From: Methylomonas subterranea
GTDB taxonomy: Bacteria; Pseudomonadota; Gammaproteobacteria; Methylococcales; Methylomonadaceae
DNA: 37,373 bases
Reading direction: 5' to 3'
NCBI RefSeq assembly: GCF_024505185.1
Contig: NZ_JANIBJ010000039.1
Coordinates: forward strand, 1 to 37,373
Below are positions 5,691 through 15,291 of this stretch, in pieces. Each line of letters opens with the position of its first letter. The first letter of the stretch is position 1. Both the position numbers and the translations under genes were made by a program. The notes under the pieces are model-generated. The model had not been told where the DNA came from, ran no database searches, and saw only the letters and a list, made by a program, of their open reading frames with translations.

Positions 5691-6446
5691 ATGAGATTCA
5701 ATAAACATCCACGTTTTGAGTTTACCGACACCCACCAAAAAAGGGCGGCTATCCGTCGCCGGCATAAACGCGAAGTCAATAAATACCCGTTGCTCGCATT
5801 CATCGGAGAGATTGCACCAGTAGACGAAGATAAGGAAATGGCGGCTAGGCGGCGCAAGCATGCGGACGACGATGTTCACGACCGCCGCCGGCATGCGGCG
5901 GACTGGCGCAAAGCGCGGCGCTTGTTACGAGAGCACGCCGAAAAGGATGGCATTCTGTGGTATTGGCAAACGTATAGCTTGACCGCAAACCCTGTCATGT
6001 TGCTGGATTTGATTCACAATTGGCCGCAGATGAAAGCCAGCCGCCTTGCGGCCGAACAGCGGATGAATGCATTTCGGCGGGATCGCGGCGATTCAGAGTT
6101 ACCGGCTTGCAAAAGTCTAACCGTGTTTTTGGATATGCTGTCGGGTGACACAAAAAGTGAAAAACGGTCGATTGATTTTGAAGTGATTTTTCATTATTTA
6201 TGTCACACATCACACCCACTTGCGACACCAAAAATGAAATATTCCGGATTTTGTGCCACTAATATTGAAAAATTTCCCGTCTATAAGAATCTGGAAACAG
6301 TGGTTAGATTTCGGACGACCGGTTTCCAAGTATTTATCCGAAAACTATTGGTTTGTCAGTTCAAGAACGGATACAGTGGAACGCGAAGCGCTACAACTAA
6401 TGATCCGCTTCCCGCAACATTTCTGCCATGTCCTGGTTTGCAGTAA
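5691..6446 (+). CDS. Unknown plasmid protein, 3' end replaced by island insertion
   Basis: A frame of 251 residues starts at ATG 5691 behind a double leader. Residues 1 to about 151 look native: basic, rich in Arg/Lys/His (repeated RRR and RRH motifs near residues 52-75), then a helical part ending FLDMLSG. From about 6146 the frame runs into the TGACA-repeat DNA at the edge of the metal island, and the remaining 100 residues have a different, Phe/Thr-rich composition and overlap a lipoprotein gene on the other strand. I infer that the island cut this gene and that the displayed C-terminus is foreign. If joined directly to 17954, the frame would continue only about eleven codons to a stop, so little may have been lost. 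Native function unknown. Confidence 0.55.
   Translation: MRFNKHPRFEFTDTHQKRAAIRRRHKREVNKYPLLAFIGEIAPVDEDKEMAARRRKHADDDVHDRRRHAADWRKARRLLREHAEKDGILWYWQTYSLTANPVMLLDLIHNWPQMKASRLAAEQRMNAFRRDRGDSELPACKSLTVFLDMLSGDTKSEKRSIDFEVIFHYLCHTSHPLATPKMKYSGFCATNIEKFPVYKNLETVVRFRTTGFQVFIRKLLVCQFKNGYSGTRSATTNDPLPATFLPCPGLQ
6146..6280. mobile_element. Left edge of metal island: TGACA-type repeat cluster
   Basis: Repeats of the type TGACAnnnATAnTGAAAA: a forward copy at 6146, an inward-facing reverse copy ending TGTCA at 6201-6205, then forward copies at 6223 and 6254. The part from 6185 on matches 15857-15955 in order and spacing (TGTCA, 17 bp, GACAC, 31 bp to TGCCAC). Reverse-oriented relatives lie at 17897-17953. 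Multi-copy sites near an insertion edge are typical of Tn7/Mu/Tn402-type transposon ends, though no target duplication was found. Confidence 0.5.
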
Positions 6447-6720
6447 CAGCCTGCTGGTAAAGATCAATCACTTCTTGGCTGTGCGCTTTAAGATCGTTCG
6501 CATGTCTACCGAATAAATAGCTTTTTGACTCAAATTGGCTGAGAAATTTTTTGTGTTCCTCTATCTTGGTCTGCAATTCGTTCGCTTCATCTTCGAAGTG
6601 TTTGGTTAGTGCTACATGCTGTATGGCAAGATCAGGAGCCATCTCATGCCGGTCAAAGAGGCTGCACCCTGATAGTAAATATTGCGCCAAAAAAAGGGTA
6701 ATCAGTAATTTTGATTTCAT
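6397..6720 (-). CDS. Small outer-membrane-type lipoprotein, metal-island associated
   Basis: A 107-residue lipoprotein. ATG 6720 is chosen over the upstream TTG because it gives a classical signal peptide: a KSK n-region, a hydrophobic core and the lipobox LLSGC, with the lipidated Cys at residue 19. The mature part is helical and charged, probably coiled-coil (residues 30-105). It is clearly homologous to the lipoprotein at 28247-28585: both share a QHxxLxxHxEDxAxExQxKxxEHxKxLSxxES core, a YLxGxxAxDLKAH segment and an M-rich end. It is the last gene on the minus strand after zntA and sits next to the island edge. A role in metal binding in the periplasm is plausible but unproven. Confidence 0.75.
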   Translation of the reverse strand: MKSKLLITLFLAQYLLSGCSLFDRHEMAPDLAIQHVALTKHFEDEANELQTKIEEHKKFLSQFESKSYLFGRHANDLKAHSQEVIDLYQQAVTANQDMAEMLREADH

Positions 6721-6769
6721 GGTTTGTTCCAAGAGGAGTTTATAAGTTGTTTCTATAGCGTTGTTCAGG

Positions 6770-9094
6770 CTATTTAGTAGAAACGTTTTTGGGGTGTAGT
6801 AATCTCAATCCGTTTGCAACGACCAACAAAGAAGCCCCCATGTCGGCGGCAATGGCTTCCCATAAGGTTGCCACACCGGCAAAGGCCAAGACGGCGAACG
6901 CGGCCTTGATCGTCAGCGCAAAAGCAATATTCTGTCGAATAATCGCCAAGGTTCTTTTGGAATGCCCAATCAGCCAAGGCAGTTTGGAAAGATCATCACC
7001 CATCAGCGCAATATCGGCTATTTCGATGGCCGCATCCGACCCTAATACCCCCATGGCAATCCCCAGGTTGGCCCGGCCCAGCGCCGGCGCATCGTTGACA
7101 CCATCGCCGACCATCGCCACCTGTCCGTATTTTTCGACCATTTGACTGACGATCTCCACTTTATCGGCGGGCAACAATTCGGCGTGTACCTCATCGATGC
7201 CAATTTGGGCCGCGATGTTATTGGCCGTCACCCGATTGTCACCGGTCAACATGACCAGATGTTTGATGCCAGTCTGTCTCAGCGCTTGCAAAATCGATCT
7301 GATGTCGGCGCGAGGCTGATCAGCAACGGCAATCAGACCGCAAATATGCCGATCATTGCCAATGGCGATCACGGTTTGCCCCGTTTGTTCAAGGGCAATC
7401 GCTTTTTCACTGATTTCCGGTACTTCCTGACTACGTTCCAATAAATAGCGACGCGATCCCAGCCAGAAATCCGTGCCATTAAATAGTCCGGTGACACCTT
7501 TACCCGGCAGCACCTTCACATTCTCTGCGCTGGCCACGTTGATACCGCGTTGTTCCGTATAGCGTAAAATGGCTTTTGCCAACGGATGATTGCTTCGTAC
7601 TTCCAGTGCGGCGGCACGGCTTAACAGTTCTTCTTCGTTATGACTATTGAATGGATAAACACCGGTTACGATGGGCTCACCAGAGGTCAGCGTGCCGGTT
7701 TTATCAAAGGCAATCGCATTGAGATGGGCAGGTGTTTCGATATAAATGCCACCTTTGATCAGAATGCCTTGTCGGGCTGCGCATGCCAGCGCCGCGACAA
7801 TGCTTACCGGTGTCGAAATGACCAAGGCACAGGGGCAGGCGATGACCAGCAACACCAAGGCGTGGTAAAACCATTCGTTCCAGGCCCCTTCGAAAAATAA
7901 CGGTGGAATGACGCACATTCCCAACGCTACCAACATCACTGCCGGGGTATAAATACGCGCAAATTTCTCCACCCATTGCTCGACCTCGGCTCGCTTACCG
8001 TGGGCTTCGCCCACCAACCGGGTGATCTGCGCCAAGGTAGTATCCGAAACCAGCTTGGTGGATTGGATTTCCAATGTTCCTTCAACATTAATGCTTCCGG
8101 CAAACACCTCATCACCCACTTGCTTGGTAACAGGCATGCTTTCACCGGTAATCGGTGCCTGATTGACTGAACTGAAACCGGCAATTACGTTGCCATCCAG
8201 AGGGATTTTAGCGCCAGGCGCTAATATGAAATGGGTACCGATGCTGACTTCGCCGGCAGATACCACGCATTCCTGGCCGGATTCATCCTTGACCGTCACC
8301 GTCGATGGGGCTAAATCCAATAAGGCTTCTACCGCGTGACGGGCACGACCAATACTCCAGCTTTCAATCGCGAGGGACAGGGCAAACAGAAAACTGACTG
8401 TTGCTGCTTCAAACCATTCATCAATGAACATCGCACCGATAACCGCAATCGTCATCAGCAAATTCATATCCGCCCGTAAACGTTTCAAGGCATAAAATGC
8501 CTTAACGATCACATGCCGAGCACCGCAAGCTACCGCCAAACCAAAGGCTATTTTTTCAGGCAAAGGCATCGCCTGCTGAGCATGGGCATTTAGTAAGCTG
8601 TAAAGATAGCGAGTGACCACATCCCATTGTAGGGTTCCGTTTTTTGCCGAGCTGAAAACCGTTTGAATATCCAAAAGGCCGCCGGCTATGGCGATATGAA
8701 TCAGCATGCCGGCCACGATAAATACACCGCTAAGCACGGTATAAACGGTCTTCGAACGGTGCAGTTGTTTGGCATCGACATCGGTCTGACCGGACTGCCA
8801 ACGAGCCGCCTGCATACCCGTTGCTGCTACCGCTTTGATGATGGCTTTTTCAGCCACAGGTTTGGCATCAGGCAACAGTGTCATGCGCCCGTTTAAAACA
8901 TCAAAGGCCAGTTTGTCACTGCCGCCCACGAGCGGGCCTATCGCACTTTTCAAGGTAGAGACCTCTTCGGCGCAATCCAGTCCCTCGATTTTGAACGTGA
9001 TGCCACTCGACGAGTTTGATGGCGTTGGCTGGTGGTTATCCGGTTTCTCGCCAGGACAACAACAGGTTTTTTCTGATGGCTTGCAGGTACTCAT
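6770..9094 (-). CDS. zntA: Zn/Cd/Pb-exporting P1B-type ATPase
   Basis: A 774-residue inner-membrane ATPase that should pump Zn(II), Cd(II) or Pb(II) from the cytoplasm to the periplasm. Visible: a Cys-rich N-terminus (CCC at 11-13) and one HMA-type domain with GLDCAEE (Cys 41). Also present are the actuator loop ITGES (315-319), the CPC metal site of the sixth helix (420-422), the phosphorylation motif DKTGTLT (464-470), an SNHP motif, the hinge GDGVNDAP and a late Asp in IAADMGAS of the last helix. CPC plus that Asp is the P1B-2 pattern (ZntA/CadA), not the copper type. The start is three bases after the czcA stop behind GAGGG, so it is translationally coupled and completes export from cytoplasm to outside. 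Whether zntA or cadA is the better symbol is uncertain. Confidence 0.93.
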   Translation of the reverse strand: MSTCKPSEKTCCCPGEKPDNHQPTPSNSSSGITFKIEGLDCAEEVSTLKSAIGPLVGGSDKLAFDVLNGRMTLLPDAKPVAEKAIIKAVAATGMQAARWQSGQTDVDAKQLHRSKTVYTVLSGVFIVAGMLIHIAIAGGLLDIQTVFSSAKNGTLQWDVVTRYLYSLLNAHAQQAMPLPEKIAFGLAVACGARHVIVKAFYALKRLRADMNLLMTIAVIGAMFIDEWFEAATVSFLFALSLAIESWSIGRARHAVEALLDLAPSTVTVKDESGQECVVSAGEVSIGTHFILAPGAKIPLDGNVIAGFSSVNQAPITGESMPVTKQVGDEVFAGSINVEGTLEIQSTKLVSDTTLAQITRLVGEAHGKRAEVEQWVEKFARIYTPAVMLVALGMCVIPPLFFEGAWNEWFYHALVLLVIACPCALVISTPVSIVAALACAARQGILIKGGIYIETPAHLNAIAFDKTGTLTSGEPIVTGVYPFNSHNEEELLSRAAALEVRSNHPLAKAILRYTEQRGINVASAENVKVLPGKGVTGLFNGTDFWLGSRRYLLERSQEVPEISEKAIALEQTGQTVIAIGNDRHICGLIAVADQPRADIRSILQALRQTGIKHLVMLTGDNRVTANNIAAQIGIDEVHAELLPADKVEIVSQMVEKYGQVAMVGDGVNDAPALGRANLGIAMGVLGSDAAIEIADIALMGDDLSKLPWLIGHSKRTLAIIRQNIAFALTIKAAFAVLAFAGVATLWEAIAADMGASLLVVANGLRLLHPKNVSTK

Positions 9095-9097
9095 CGT

Positions 9098-12000
9098 TCA
9101 ACCCTCGTTAGAATCAATCTGCGGTATTCCCGGTATCATGGGACTTACTGGTTGGTCTTGGCGATGCGCGAACCAGTAAAGAATCGGTAATACCAACAAT
9201 GTCAGCATCGTTGACGACAGAATACCGCCAATCACTACAGTCGCCAGCGGGCGCTGTACTTCTGCACCGGTACCCGTCGCAATGGCCATTGGCACGAAAC
9301 CGAACGAGGCCACCAATGCGGTCATCAGCACCGGCCTAAGACGTGTCAGAGCACCCTCTACAATCGCCTTATCCAGCGACATGCCTTCGTCGCGCAAACC
9401 ACGGATAAAGGCAATCATCACCAGCCCGTTCAGTACCGCCACACCCGACAAGGCGATGAATCCGACTGCCGCCGAAATCGACATCGGAATATCGCGCAAC
9501 CAAAGTGCGACCAAGCCGCCGGTCAACGCAAAGGGGATGCCGCTGAACACCAGCAAACCGTCCTTGGCGTTGCCAAACATCATGAACAGGAGTGTGAAAA
9601 CCAGGATTAACGCCACAGGCACCACAATTTGCAAGCGATGGGCCGCCGATTGCAACTGTTCGAACTGTCCGCCCCAACTTGTCCAATAACCGGATGGAAT
9701 TTTGACTTTCTGTTGCAGCTTTTGTTCGGCCTCGGCAACAAAAGAGCCGATGTCACGGCCTCGCACGTTGGCACTGATGACAATTCGGCGTTTGCCGTTC
9801 TCGCGGCTGATTTGATTAGGGCCGGGAGCCATTTCCAAGCTGGTTACTTCGGCCAGTGGGATATAACTGGTTCGTCCGTCTCGGTTTTGCCCGCCCGGCA
9901 ATGAGATCGGCAAGCGGTTGATGGCATCCAGATTACTGCGCAGGTTCTCCGGCAAACGCACGACGATGTCGAAACGGCGGTCGCCCTCGAACAAGGTGCC
10001 GGCTTCGGTGCCACCAATCGCAGTTGCTACCGCATCCTGTACATCGCCCACATTTAAGCCGTAGCGCGAGGTTTTATCCCGGTCTATATTGACTGTCAGC
10101 ATCGGCAAGCCGGTGGTTTGCTCGACTTTCACTTCGGATGCACCGGGAATCGCCTCCATGACCTCTGAAATTTCAGTCGCCGTGTCATTCAATACATCCA
10201 TATCATCGCCAAACACTTTAACGGCTACGTCGCTACGCACCCCTGAAATCAGTTCATTGAAGCGTAACTGGATAGGCTGGGAAAACTCGTAGAGGTTGCC
10301 GGGCAATTTGCTAGCCGCCGCTTGTATCGCCGCCAGCAGATCGTCGCGTGATTTATCGGGATCAGGCCATTGCTCGCGTGGTTTGAGCATGATGTAACCA
10401 TCCGAGATATTGGGTGGCATGGGATCGGATGCGATTTCGGCGGTGCCGGTTCGTGCAAATATTCGCTCGATTTCGGGAAACTGCTGCTTCAGAGCCTGTT
10501 CAATCTGCTGCTGCATGGTGACCGATTGCGACAAACTGGTACCCGGAATACGCATGGCCTGAATGGCGAAATCGCCTTCATTCAAGCTCGGCACAAACTC
10601 GCTGCCCATCCGCGTCGCCAACAAGCCCGACAGAATCACCGCGACCACCGCCAGCGTGAGTATCACCGGCTTGTTGCTCATGACGCTATCCAGTACCGGC
10701 GCATAGATACGCTTGGCACTCAGCATCACCACATTTTCCTTTTCGGCGACTTTATCGCCGATAAACAGCGCCACAGCCGCCGGAATAAAGGTCACCGACA
10801 GTATCATGGCTCCCACCAAGGCAATGACCACAGTGAATGCCATCGGATGAAACATTTTGCCTTCCACCCCGGTCAGCGCAAAGATGGGCAAGTACACGAC
10901 CATGATGATCAACTGGCCAAATAACAGCGCTCGCCGCGCTTCTTTCGACGCCGTAAACACTTCATGAAAACGTTCATGACGTGTTAGCGAACGTCCCTGC
11001 TGTTCCTGGGCATGGGCCAGCCTTCGCACACAGTTCTCCACAATCACCACCGCACCGTCGATGATCACACCAAAGTCGAGTGCCCCAAGGCTCATCAAGT
11101 TGGCACTGACCTGGTATGTCACCATACCGGTGAAGGTGAACAGCATCGATAACGGTATGACCATTGCGGTAATGATGGCCGCACGCATATTGCCGAGGAA
11201 CAGAAACAGAATCACAATGACCAGAATTGCCCCTTCGGTTAAGTTCTTCTTGACCGTATCGATGGCTTTATCGACCAATACCGTCCGGTCATAGACAGTG
11301 ATTGCCTGCACCCCTTCGGGCAGCGTGCGGTTGATTTCCGCCATTTTTTTGTCGACCGCTTGCGAGACGGCACGGCTATTCTGACCGATCAGCATGAAGA
11401 CCGTGCCCAATACCATCTCTCGGCCATTTTCGGTCGCCGCGCCGGTGCGCAGTTCCTGACCGATTTCGACCTCGCCGACATCGCGAATGCGAATGGGCAC
11501 GCCCTGGACATTGCCAAGAATAATGTTGCGAATATCTTCCATCGAATGCACTTGGCCCGGCGCACGAATCAGATATTGTTCGCCGCGCTTTTCGATGTAA
11601 CCGGCACCGACATTATTATTGTTACGATCCAGCGCGGTAACGATGTCTTGCAAGGTCAGACCATAGGACGCCAGTTTTTCCGGAATCGGTGCCACCTGAT
11701 ATTGTTTGGCGTAGCCGCCAATGGAATTGATTTCGGTGACCCCCGGCACGTTGCGCAACTGCGGTTTGATAATCCAGTCCTGAATTTCACGCAGATCGGT
11801 CGCGGTGTAAGGCGAACCGTCAGGTTTTTTGGCCCCTTCTTGGGCTTCGACTATCCATAAATAGATTTCGCCAAGACCGGTGGAAATGGGACCCATCGCC
11901 GGCGTGATACCGGCGGGCAGTTTATCCTTGGCTTCCTGAATACGTTGGTTCACCAATTGCCGGGCGAAATAGACATCGGTGCCGTCCTGGAAAATCACCG

Positions 12001-12280
12001 TGACCTGCGATAAGCCGTAACGCGAAAGCGACCGGGTTTGTTCCAGATGCGGCAAACCCGCCATGACGGTTTCGATGGGGTAAGTGATCCGCTGTTCGGT
12101 TTCCAAAGGCGAATAACCCGGTGCCGTCGTATTAATTTGTACCTGGACATTGGTGATGTCCGGCACGGCGTCGATGGGCAGAATCGAGTAATTGAAGATG
12201 CCGAGTCCTGCCATACCGAGTACAGCCAGGATAACCAGCCAGCGATGCTCGATCGCTAAACGAATAAGTCGTTCAAACAT
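9098..12280 (-). CDS. czcA: CzcA-type heavy-metal RND efflux pump
   Basis: A 1060-residue inner-membrane RND transporter of the HME subfamily that uses the proton gradient to drive Zn/Cd/Co out through the CzcCBA channel. It has the RND layout: one N-terminal helix, a large periplasmic domain, a helix bundle around residues 340-540, a second helix and periplasmic domain, and a final bundle. The diagnostic fourth-helix motif reads DFGVIIDGAVVIVEN (about residues 402-416), the Zn/Co/Cd form rather than the AIGxMVD copper form. Length is typical. It starts behind CAGGAG, 18 bases after czcB, and its stop lies three bases before zntA. The second RND protein in the window (28729) is clearly of the other metal class. 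Confidence 0.94.
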   Translation of the reverse strand: MFERLIRLAIEHRWLVILAVLGMAGLGIFNYSILPIDAVPDITNVQVQINTTAPGYSPLETEQRITYPIETVMAGLPHLEQTRSLSRYGLSQVTVIFQDGTDVYFARQLVNQRIQEAKDKLPAGITPAMGPISTGLGEIYLWIVEAQEGAKKPDGSPYTATDLREIQDWIIKPQLRNVPGVTEINSIGGYAKQYQVAPIPEKLASYGLTLQDIVTALDRNNNNVGAGYIEKRGEQYLIRAPGQVHSMEDIRNIILGNVQGVPIRIRDVGEVEIGQELRTGAATENGREMVLGTVFMLIGQNSRAVSQAVDKKMAEINRTLPEGVQAITVYDRTVLVDKAIDTVKKNLTEGAILVIVILFLFLGNMRAAIITAMVIPLSMLFTFTGMVTYQVSANLMSLGALDFGVIIDGAVVIVENCVRRLAHAQEQQGRSLTRHERFHEVFTASKEARRALLFGQLIIMVVYLPIFALTGVEGKMFHPMAFTVVIALVGAMILSVTFIPAAVALFIGDKVAEKENVVMLSAKRIYAPVLDSVMSNKPVILTLAVVAVILSGLLATRMGSEFVPSLNEGDFAIQAMRIPGTSLSQSVTMQQQIEQALKQQFPEIERIFARTGTAEIASDPMPPNISDGYIMLKPREQWPDPDKSRDDLLAAIQAAASKLPGNLYEFSQPIQLRFNELISGVRSDVAVKVFGDDMDVLNDTATEISEVMEAIPGASEVKVEQTTGLPMLTVNIDRDKTSRYGLNVGDVQDAVATAIGGTEAGTLFEGDRRFDIVVRLPENLRSNLDAINRLPISLPGGQNRDGRTSYIPLAEVTSLEMAPGPNQISRENGKRRIVISANVRGRDIGSFVAEAEQKLQQKVKIPSGYWTSWGGQFEQLQSAAHRLQIVVPVALILVFTLLFMMFGNAKDGLLVFSGIPFALTGGLVALWLRDIPMSISAAVGFIALSGVAVLNGLVMIAFIRGLRDEGMSLDKAIVEGALTRLRPVLMTALVASFGFVPMAIATGTGAEVQRPLATVVIGGILSSTMLTLLVLPILYWFAHRQDQPVSPMIPGIPQIDSNEG

Positions 12281-12298
12281 GATGCGAACTCCTGGAGA

Positions 12299-13843
12299 TC
12301 AATGCGAGTGCTCGGCACTGCTTTTGCCTTGCTCGGATTTAATGACGAAGCTGCCATTGACAGCGTATTCGGTACCGGACATGAGTCCTGTCACGATCTC
12401 GGTGACTTTGCCATCCGATAGGCCAGTGGTGACCGGTTGAGCAATAAAGCCGCCGGGTACGCGAATAAAAATCGTCGGCTTGTTTTTGATCAGTTGGATG
12501 GCATCGGCTGCGACCGCGACCGGCACTTCACTTTCCTGGGTAGGCAGTTCGACCGTGATAAACAATCCAGGTCGCCAGGCCATCTGCGGATTGTCCAGTG
12601 TCACGCGAGCCTTAGCGGTGCGGGTTTGTTCGCCCATCAATGCGCCCACATAGGACAACGTACCGCTTGCCGAAGAATCAAAAGCCGTGGCCTTGATGTT
12701 GACCTGTTTGCCGACTTGCACGACATTGAGATGCTTCGCCGATACGATAATTTCGGCCCAAACGGTCGATAAGTCAGAAATGGTAAAGATGCTGGCATCT
12801 TCCTTGACCGCTTCGCCCATGGCGATGTGTTTCTCGACCACCATGCCGTCGAACGGCGCACGAATTTCATAGCGGTTGAGTGCACCGTCACTGGATGATA
12901 CCGTCGGACTTGCGCCAAGTGCTATCAATTTCTGGTGGGCATTTTGAACAGCGATTTCCATTTCCCGCATCGCCTGCCGGGCTTGCAGGTAATCCTGCTC
13001 CGCAGAGATTTTTGCCTCCCATAAATGTTTTTCCCGAGCAAAGGTGTTGCGGGCTAATTCCAGACGCTTTTGTGCCGACAGCAACTCACTACGCTGTTCG
13101 GACAACGCCGTACTGGCAATCACGGCGATGACCTGGCCTTTTTTGACTTGCTGGCCCAGGTTGGCAGAAATACTCTCCACCACACCGGCCAAACGCGGTA
13201 CCACATGAGAGGTCTTATCTTCATTGAAGCGAATTTCACCCGGCAAGGTGACAGAGCTTATGATGTGCGCTACGCCTGCGTTCTGAATCGTGATACCGGT
13301 TTCGGCGATTTGCTGATCGGTCAATATCACTTTGCCTTCTTCTTTATTGAAGGCAAACTGAAACGTCTGACCATCATGCCTTGCCATCACGTTGGCTTCA
13401 AAGACATGGGGTTCGTCGATAGCCTGGGTGCTCTGCCAATACGCTTTTTCAGGCTCGAACTCGATGCGCTGTTGCTCACCGCTCGGGCGCTTCAGTTGCA
13501 CGGAGAGTTGGTCGGCAACTGGCTGAAGCGGTTTATCCTGATTGAACGGATAAATTCGAAAGTGCGGCTCACCACCTTCCTCGCTGAGCAGGATTTCCAG
13601 CTTAAAGTCACCGTCGCTGTAAACATCACCGCCGTGCGGGCCTTGGGTCTGCTTGGCTTCATCGGCATGGTCATCATCGCCGCCTTCGGTGCTATCGACT
13701 TTAGTCCCTGCATGGCTTTCTTCGCCGTGTTCCTCACCTTCCGGCATCGACTTGTCGATGCTCAGAATAAATAGGCTGAGCAATAGGCCGACCACGATAA
13801 TTACGGCGATAGCGGTCCATTGTTTTTTGTTAATTGTGTTCAT
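12299..13843 (-). CDS. czcB: CzcB-type periplasmic adaptor of metal efflux
   Basis: A 514-residue membrane-fusion protein linking the CzcA pump to the CzcC outer-membrane channel. It begins with a membrane anchor (about residues 10-28). A His/Asp/Glu-rich stretch (residues 35-75: EGEEHGEESHAG, GGDDDHADEA, GPHGGDVY) is likely to bind Zn or Cd in the periplasm. A CzcB-type N-terminal domain follows, then the biotinyl-lipoyl/hairpin part (VVPRLAGVVESISANLGQQV, residues ~210-230), a coiled-coil hairpin (~245-300), a beta barrel, and a C-terminal His cluster (EHSH). The start codon overlaps the czcC stop by four bases (ATGA). The acidic/His linker is typical of zinc systems and matches the CzcA motif class. 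Confidence 0.9.
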   Translation of the reverse strand: MNTINKKQWTAIAVIIVVGLLLSLFILSIDKSMPEGEEHGEESHAGTKVDSTEGGDDDHADEAKQTQGPHGGDVYSDGDFKLEILLSEEGGEPHFRIYPFNQDKPLQPVADQLSVQLKRPSGEQQRIEFEPEKAYWQSTQAIDEPHVFEANVMARHDGQTFQFAFNKEEGKVILTDQQIAETGITIQNAGVAHIISSVTLPGEIRFNEDKTSHVVPRLAGVVESISANLGQQVKKGQVIAVIASTALSEQRSELLSAQKRLELARNTFAREKHLWEAKISAEQDYLQARQAMREMEIAVQNAHQKLIALGASPTVSSSDGALNRYEIRAPFDGMVVEKHIAMGEAVKEDASIFTISDLSTVWAEIIVSAKHLNVVQVGKQVNIKATAFDSSASGTLSYVGALMGEQTRTAKARVTLDNPQMAWRPGLFITVELPTQESEVPVAVAADAIQLIKNKPTIFIRVPGGFIAQPVTTGLSDGKVTEIVTGLMSGTEYAVNGSFVIKSEQGKSSAEHSH

Positions 13844-15201
13844 GGTGATACCTCGGGTTGGCTGTCCGCCACTGTCTCGTTCATATTGCTGCCGACTAAA
13901 CGTTCCACGTTGGCTACGGACTTGTGATATTCGGCCAAGGCCAGTAAATACTGATTTTTAGCGCTAAACAGCGTGCGTTGCGCATCGAGCACGTCCAGAA
14001 ATCCGAACTTCCCCAAACGATAACCTTCATAAGCAGCGTCATAAGCACTTTGGGCACCGGGCAAAATGTCTTGCTGCAAGGTGATGATTTCGGAATGCGC
14101 GGCATCCAAGGCCTGATAGGCCGTGTTCAATGCAGTGGCGATGCGTATCTCGGCACTCCGAAATTCCTCTTCCGCTTTGGTCAGCCGATGCTCGGCTTCT
14201 TGAATACGGCCTTGATTGCGGTCGAAAACCGGCAATGGCACCGAAAAACCAACGACTAAGGCGTAATCATTGGGCATCAGATATTTACTGGCACCGACGG
14301 TCGCGGTGACATCCGGTATGGCTTTGGACTTTTCCATCGTGATGAGCGCCTGACGTTGGGTGATTTCGGTGGCCCAACGGGCTAAATCGGGATTTTTGGA
14401 GAGTCGTTGCGCCAATGAGTCCAGGGAAGCCGGCGCTTGTATGCTTTCCAAATGACCGCTCACCGTCTCAAAGCGCGGCGTCGTGCTGCCCCAGCCAGCG
14501 GCTAAACGCTTGCGGGCGGCTTCCAGTTCTTTTTGGGCACGCATCAGCTCAATTTGCACCGAAGCGCGAGCAACTTTAGCCTTGGTTTCCTCAACGGGCG
14601 ATACCTTGCCTGCCTGCACGCGCGCAACGGTCGTGACCGTTGTCTGATTGGCCAATTCATGAATTTGCTGTGTTAGCGCCAACCGTTGCTGGGCGGCCAA
14701 CACGTCAATAAATGCCTGCGTAACTTGAGTGAGTACATCGGCTCGTTTGGTTTCGTAATCCCAATCGGCTAATTGCTTGGTTAGCGAGGCGGCTTCCATG
14801 CGAGCGGCGCGCTTACCGCCCAATTCGATCAATTGACTCAGCTCCAAGGTGACGACATCGCCGTCGAAACCCTTGATGACCTGATTTCCAAAGTTTGCCG
14901 CATTGGCATTGAAGGTGGGATTGGGAAACAAACCCGCTTGGAGGGTGGCGGCTTCCTGTGCTCGGCTCTCCCAGGAAAAAGCGGAGAGTTCGGGGTTCTT
15001 GGTTAGTGCTAGGGCAAGCGCTTGATACAAAACCAGGGAGCCGGTCGTTTCCTCAGCGTTTGGATGATTAGGATCGTTTGAGGCCTGATCACTTAGCTGA
15101 CCTGTTGATTGAGTGCTGTTTGTCGGGCCCGCATTGATCGGGCCGGTAGTAATCATTAAACACAGTGCAACGCCAAGTGGCCGCACATAATTTGAGAACA
15201 T
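13840..15201 (-). CDS. czcC: CzcC-type outer-membrane efflux channel
   Basis: A 453-residue TolC-like outer-membrane factor, first gene of czcCBA. A Sec signal peptide is visible (residues 1 to about 25, ending near INAG). Two OEP repeats follow, with long helices around residues 85-240 and 290-430 containing the usual YQALDAAHSEI and GKFGFLDVLDAQRTL stretches. The protein should form the trimeric channel that carries metal ions across the outer membrane. ATG 15201 follows CGGAGAAA. The 90 bases between it and the upstream gene (stop 15292) carry no obvious promoter that I can name, so the whole block may be read from 15747 or from the mer unit. Confidence 0.9.
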   Translation of the reverse strand: MFSNYVRPLGVALCLMITTGPINAGPTNSTQSTGQLSDQASNDPNHPNAEETTGSLVLYQALALALTKNPELSAFSWESRAQEAATLQAGLFPNPTFNANAANFGNQVIKGFDGDVVTLELSQLIELGGKRAARMEAASLTKQLADWDYETKRADVLTQVTQAFIDVLAAQQRLALTQQIHELANQTTVTTVARVQAGKVSPVEETKAKVARASVQIELMRAQKELEAARKRLAAGWGSTTPRFETVSGHLESIQAPASLDSLAQRLSKNPDLARWATEITQRQALITMEKSKAIPDVTATVGASKYLMPNDYALVVGFSVPLPVFDRNQGRIQEAEHRLTKAEEEFRSAEIRIATALNTAYQALDAAHSEIITLQQDILPGAQSAYDAAYEGYRLGKFGFLDVLDAQRTLFSAKNQYLLALAEYHKSVANVERLVGSNMNETVADSQPEVSP

Positions 15202-15291
15202 GGAAAATTTCTCCGTAGCATAGAGGAAACGTCAACACGGACACAGATGAACCTGCGCCTTCGGCTGGTGAGTTGCAGCTAGGAGTGGTGG

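Noticed and set aside
13070-13774. Long plus-strand frame (234 aa) opposite czcB
   Set aside because: It lies fully antisense to a well-supported gene, and its product has no recognisable motif; it is a shadow of the czcB reading frame.
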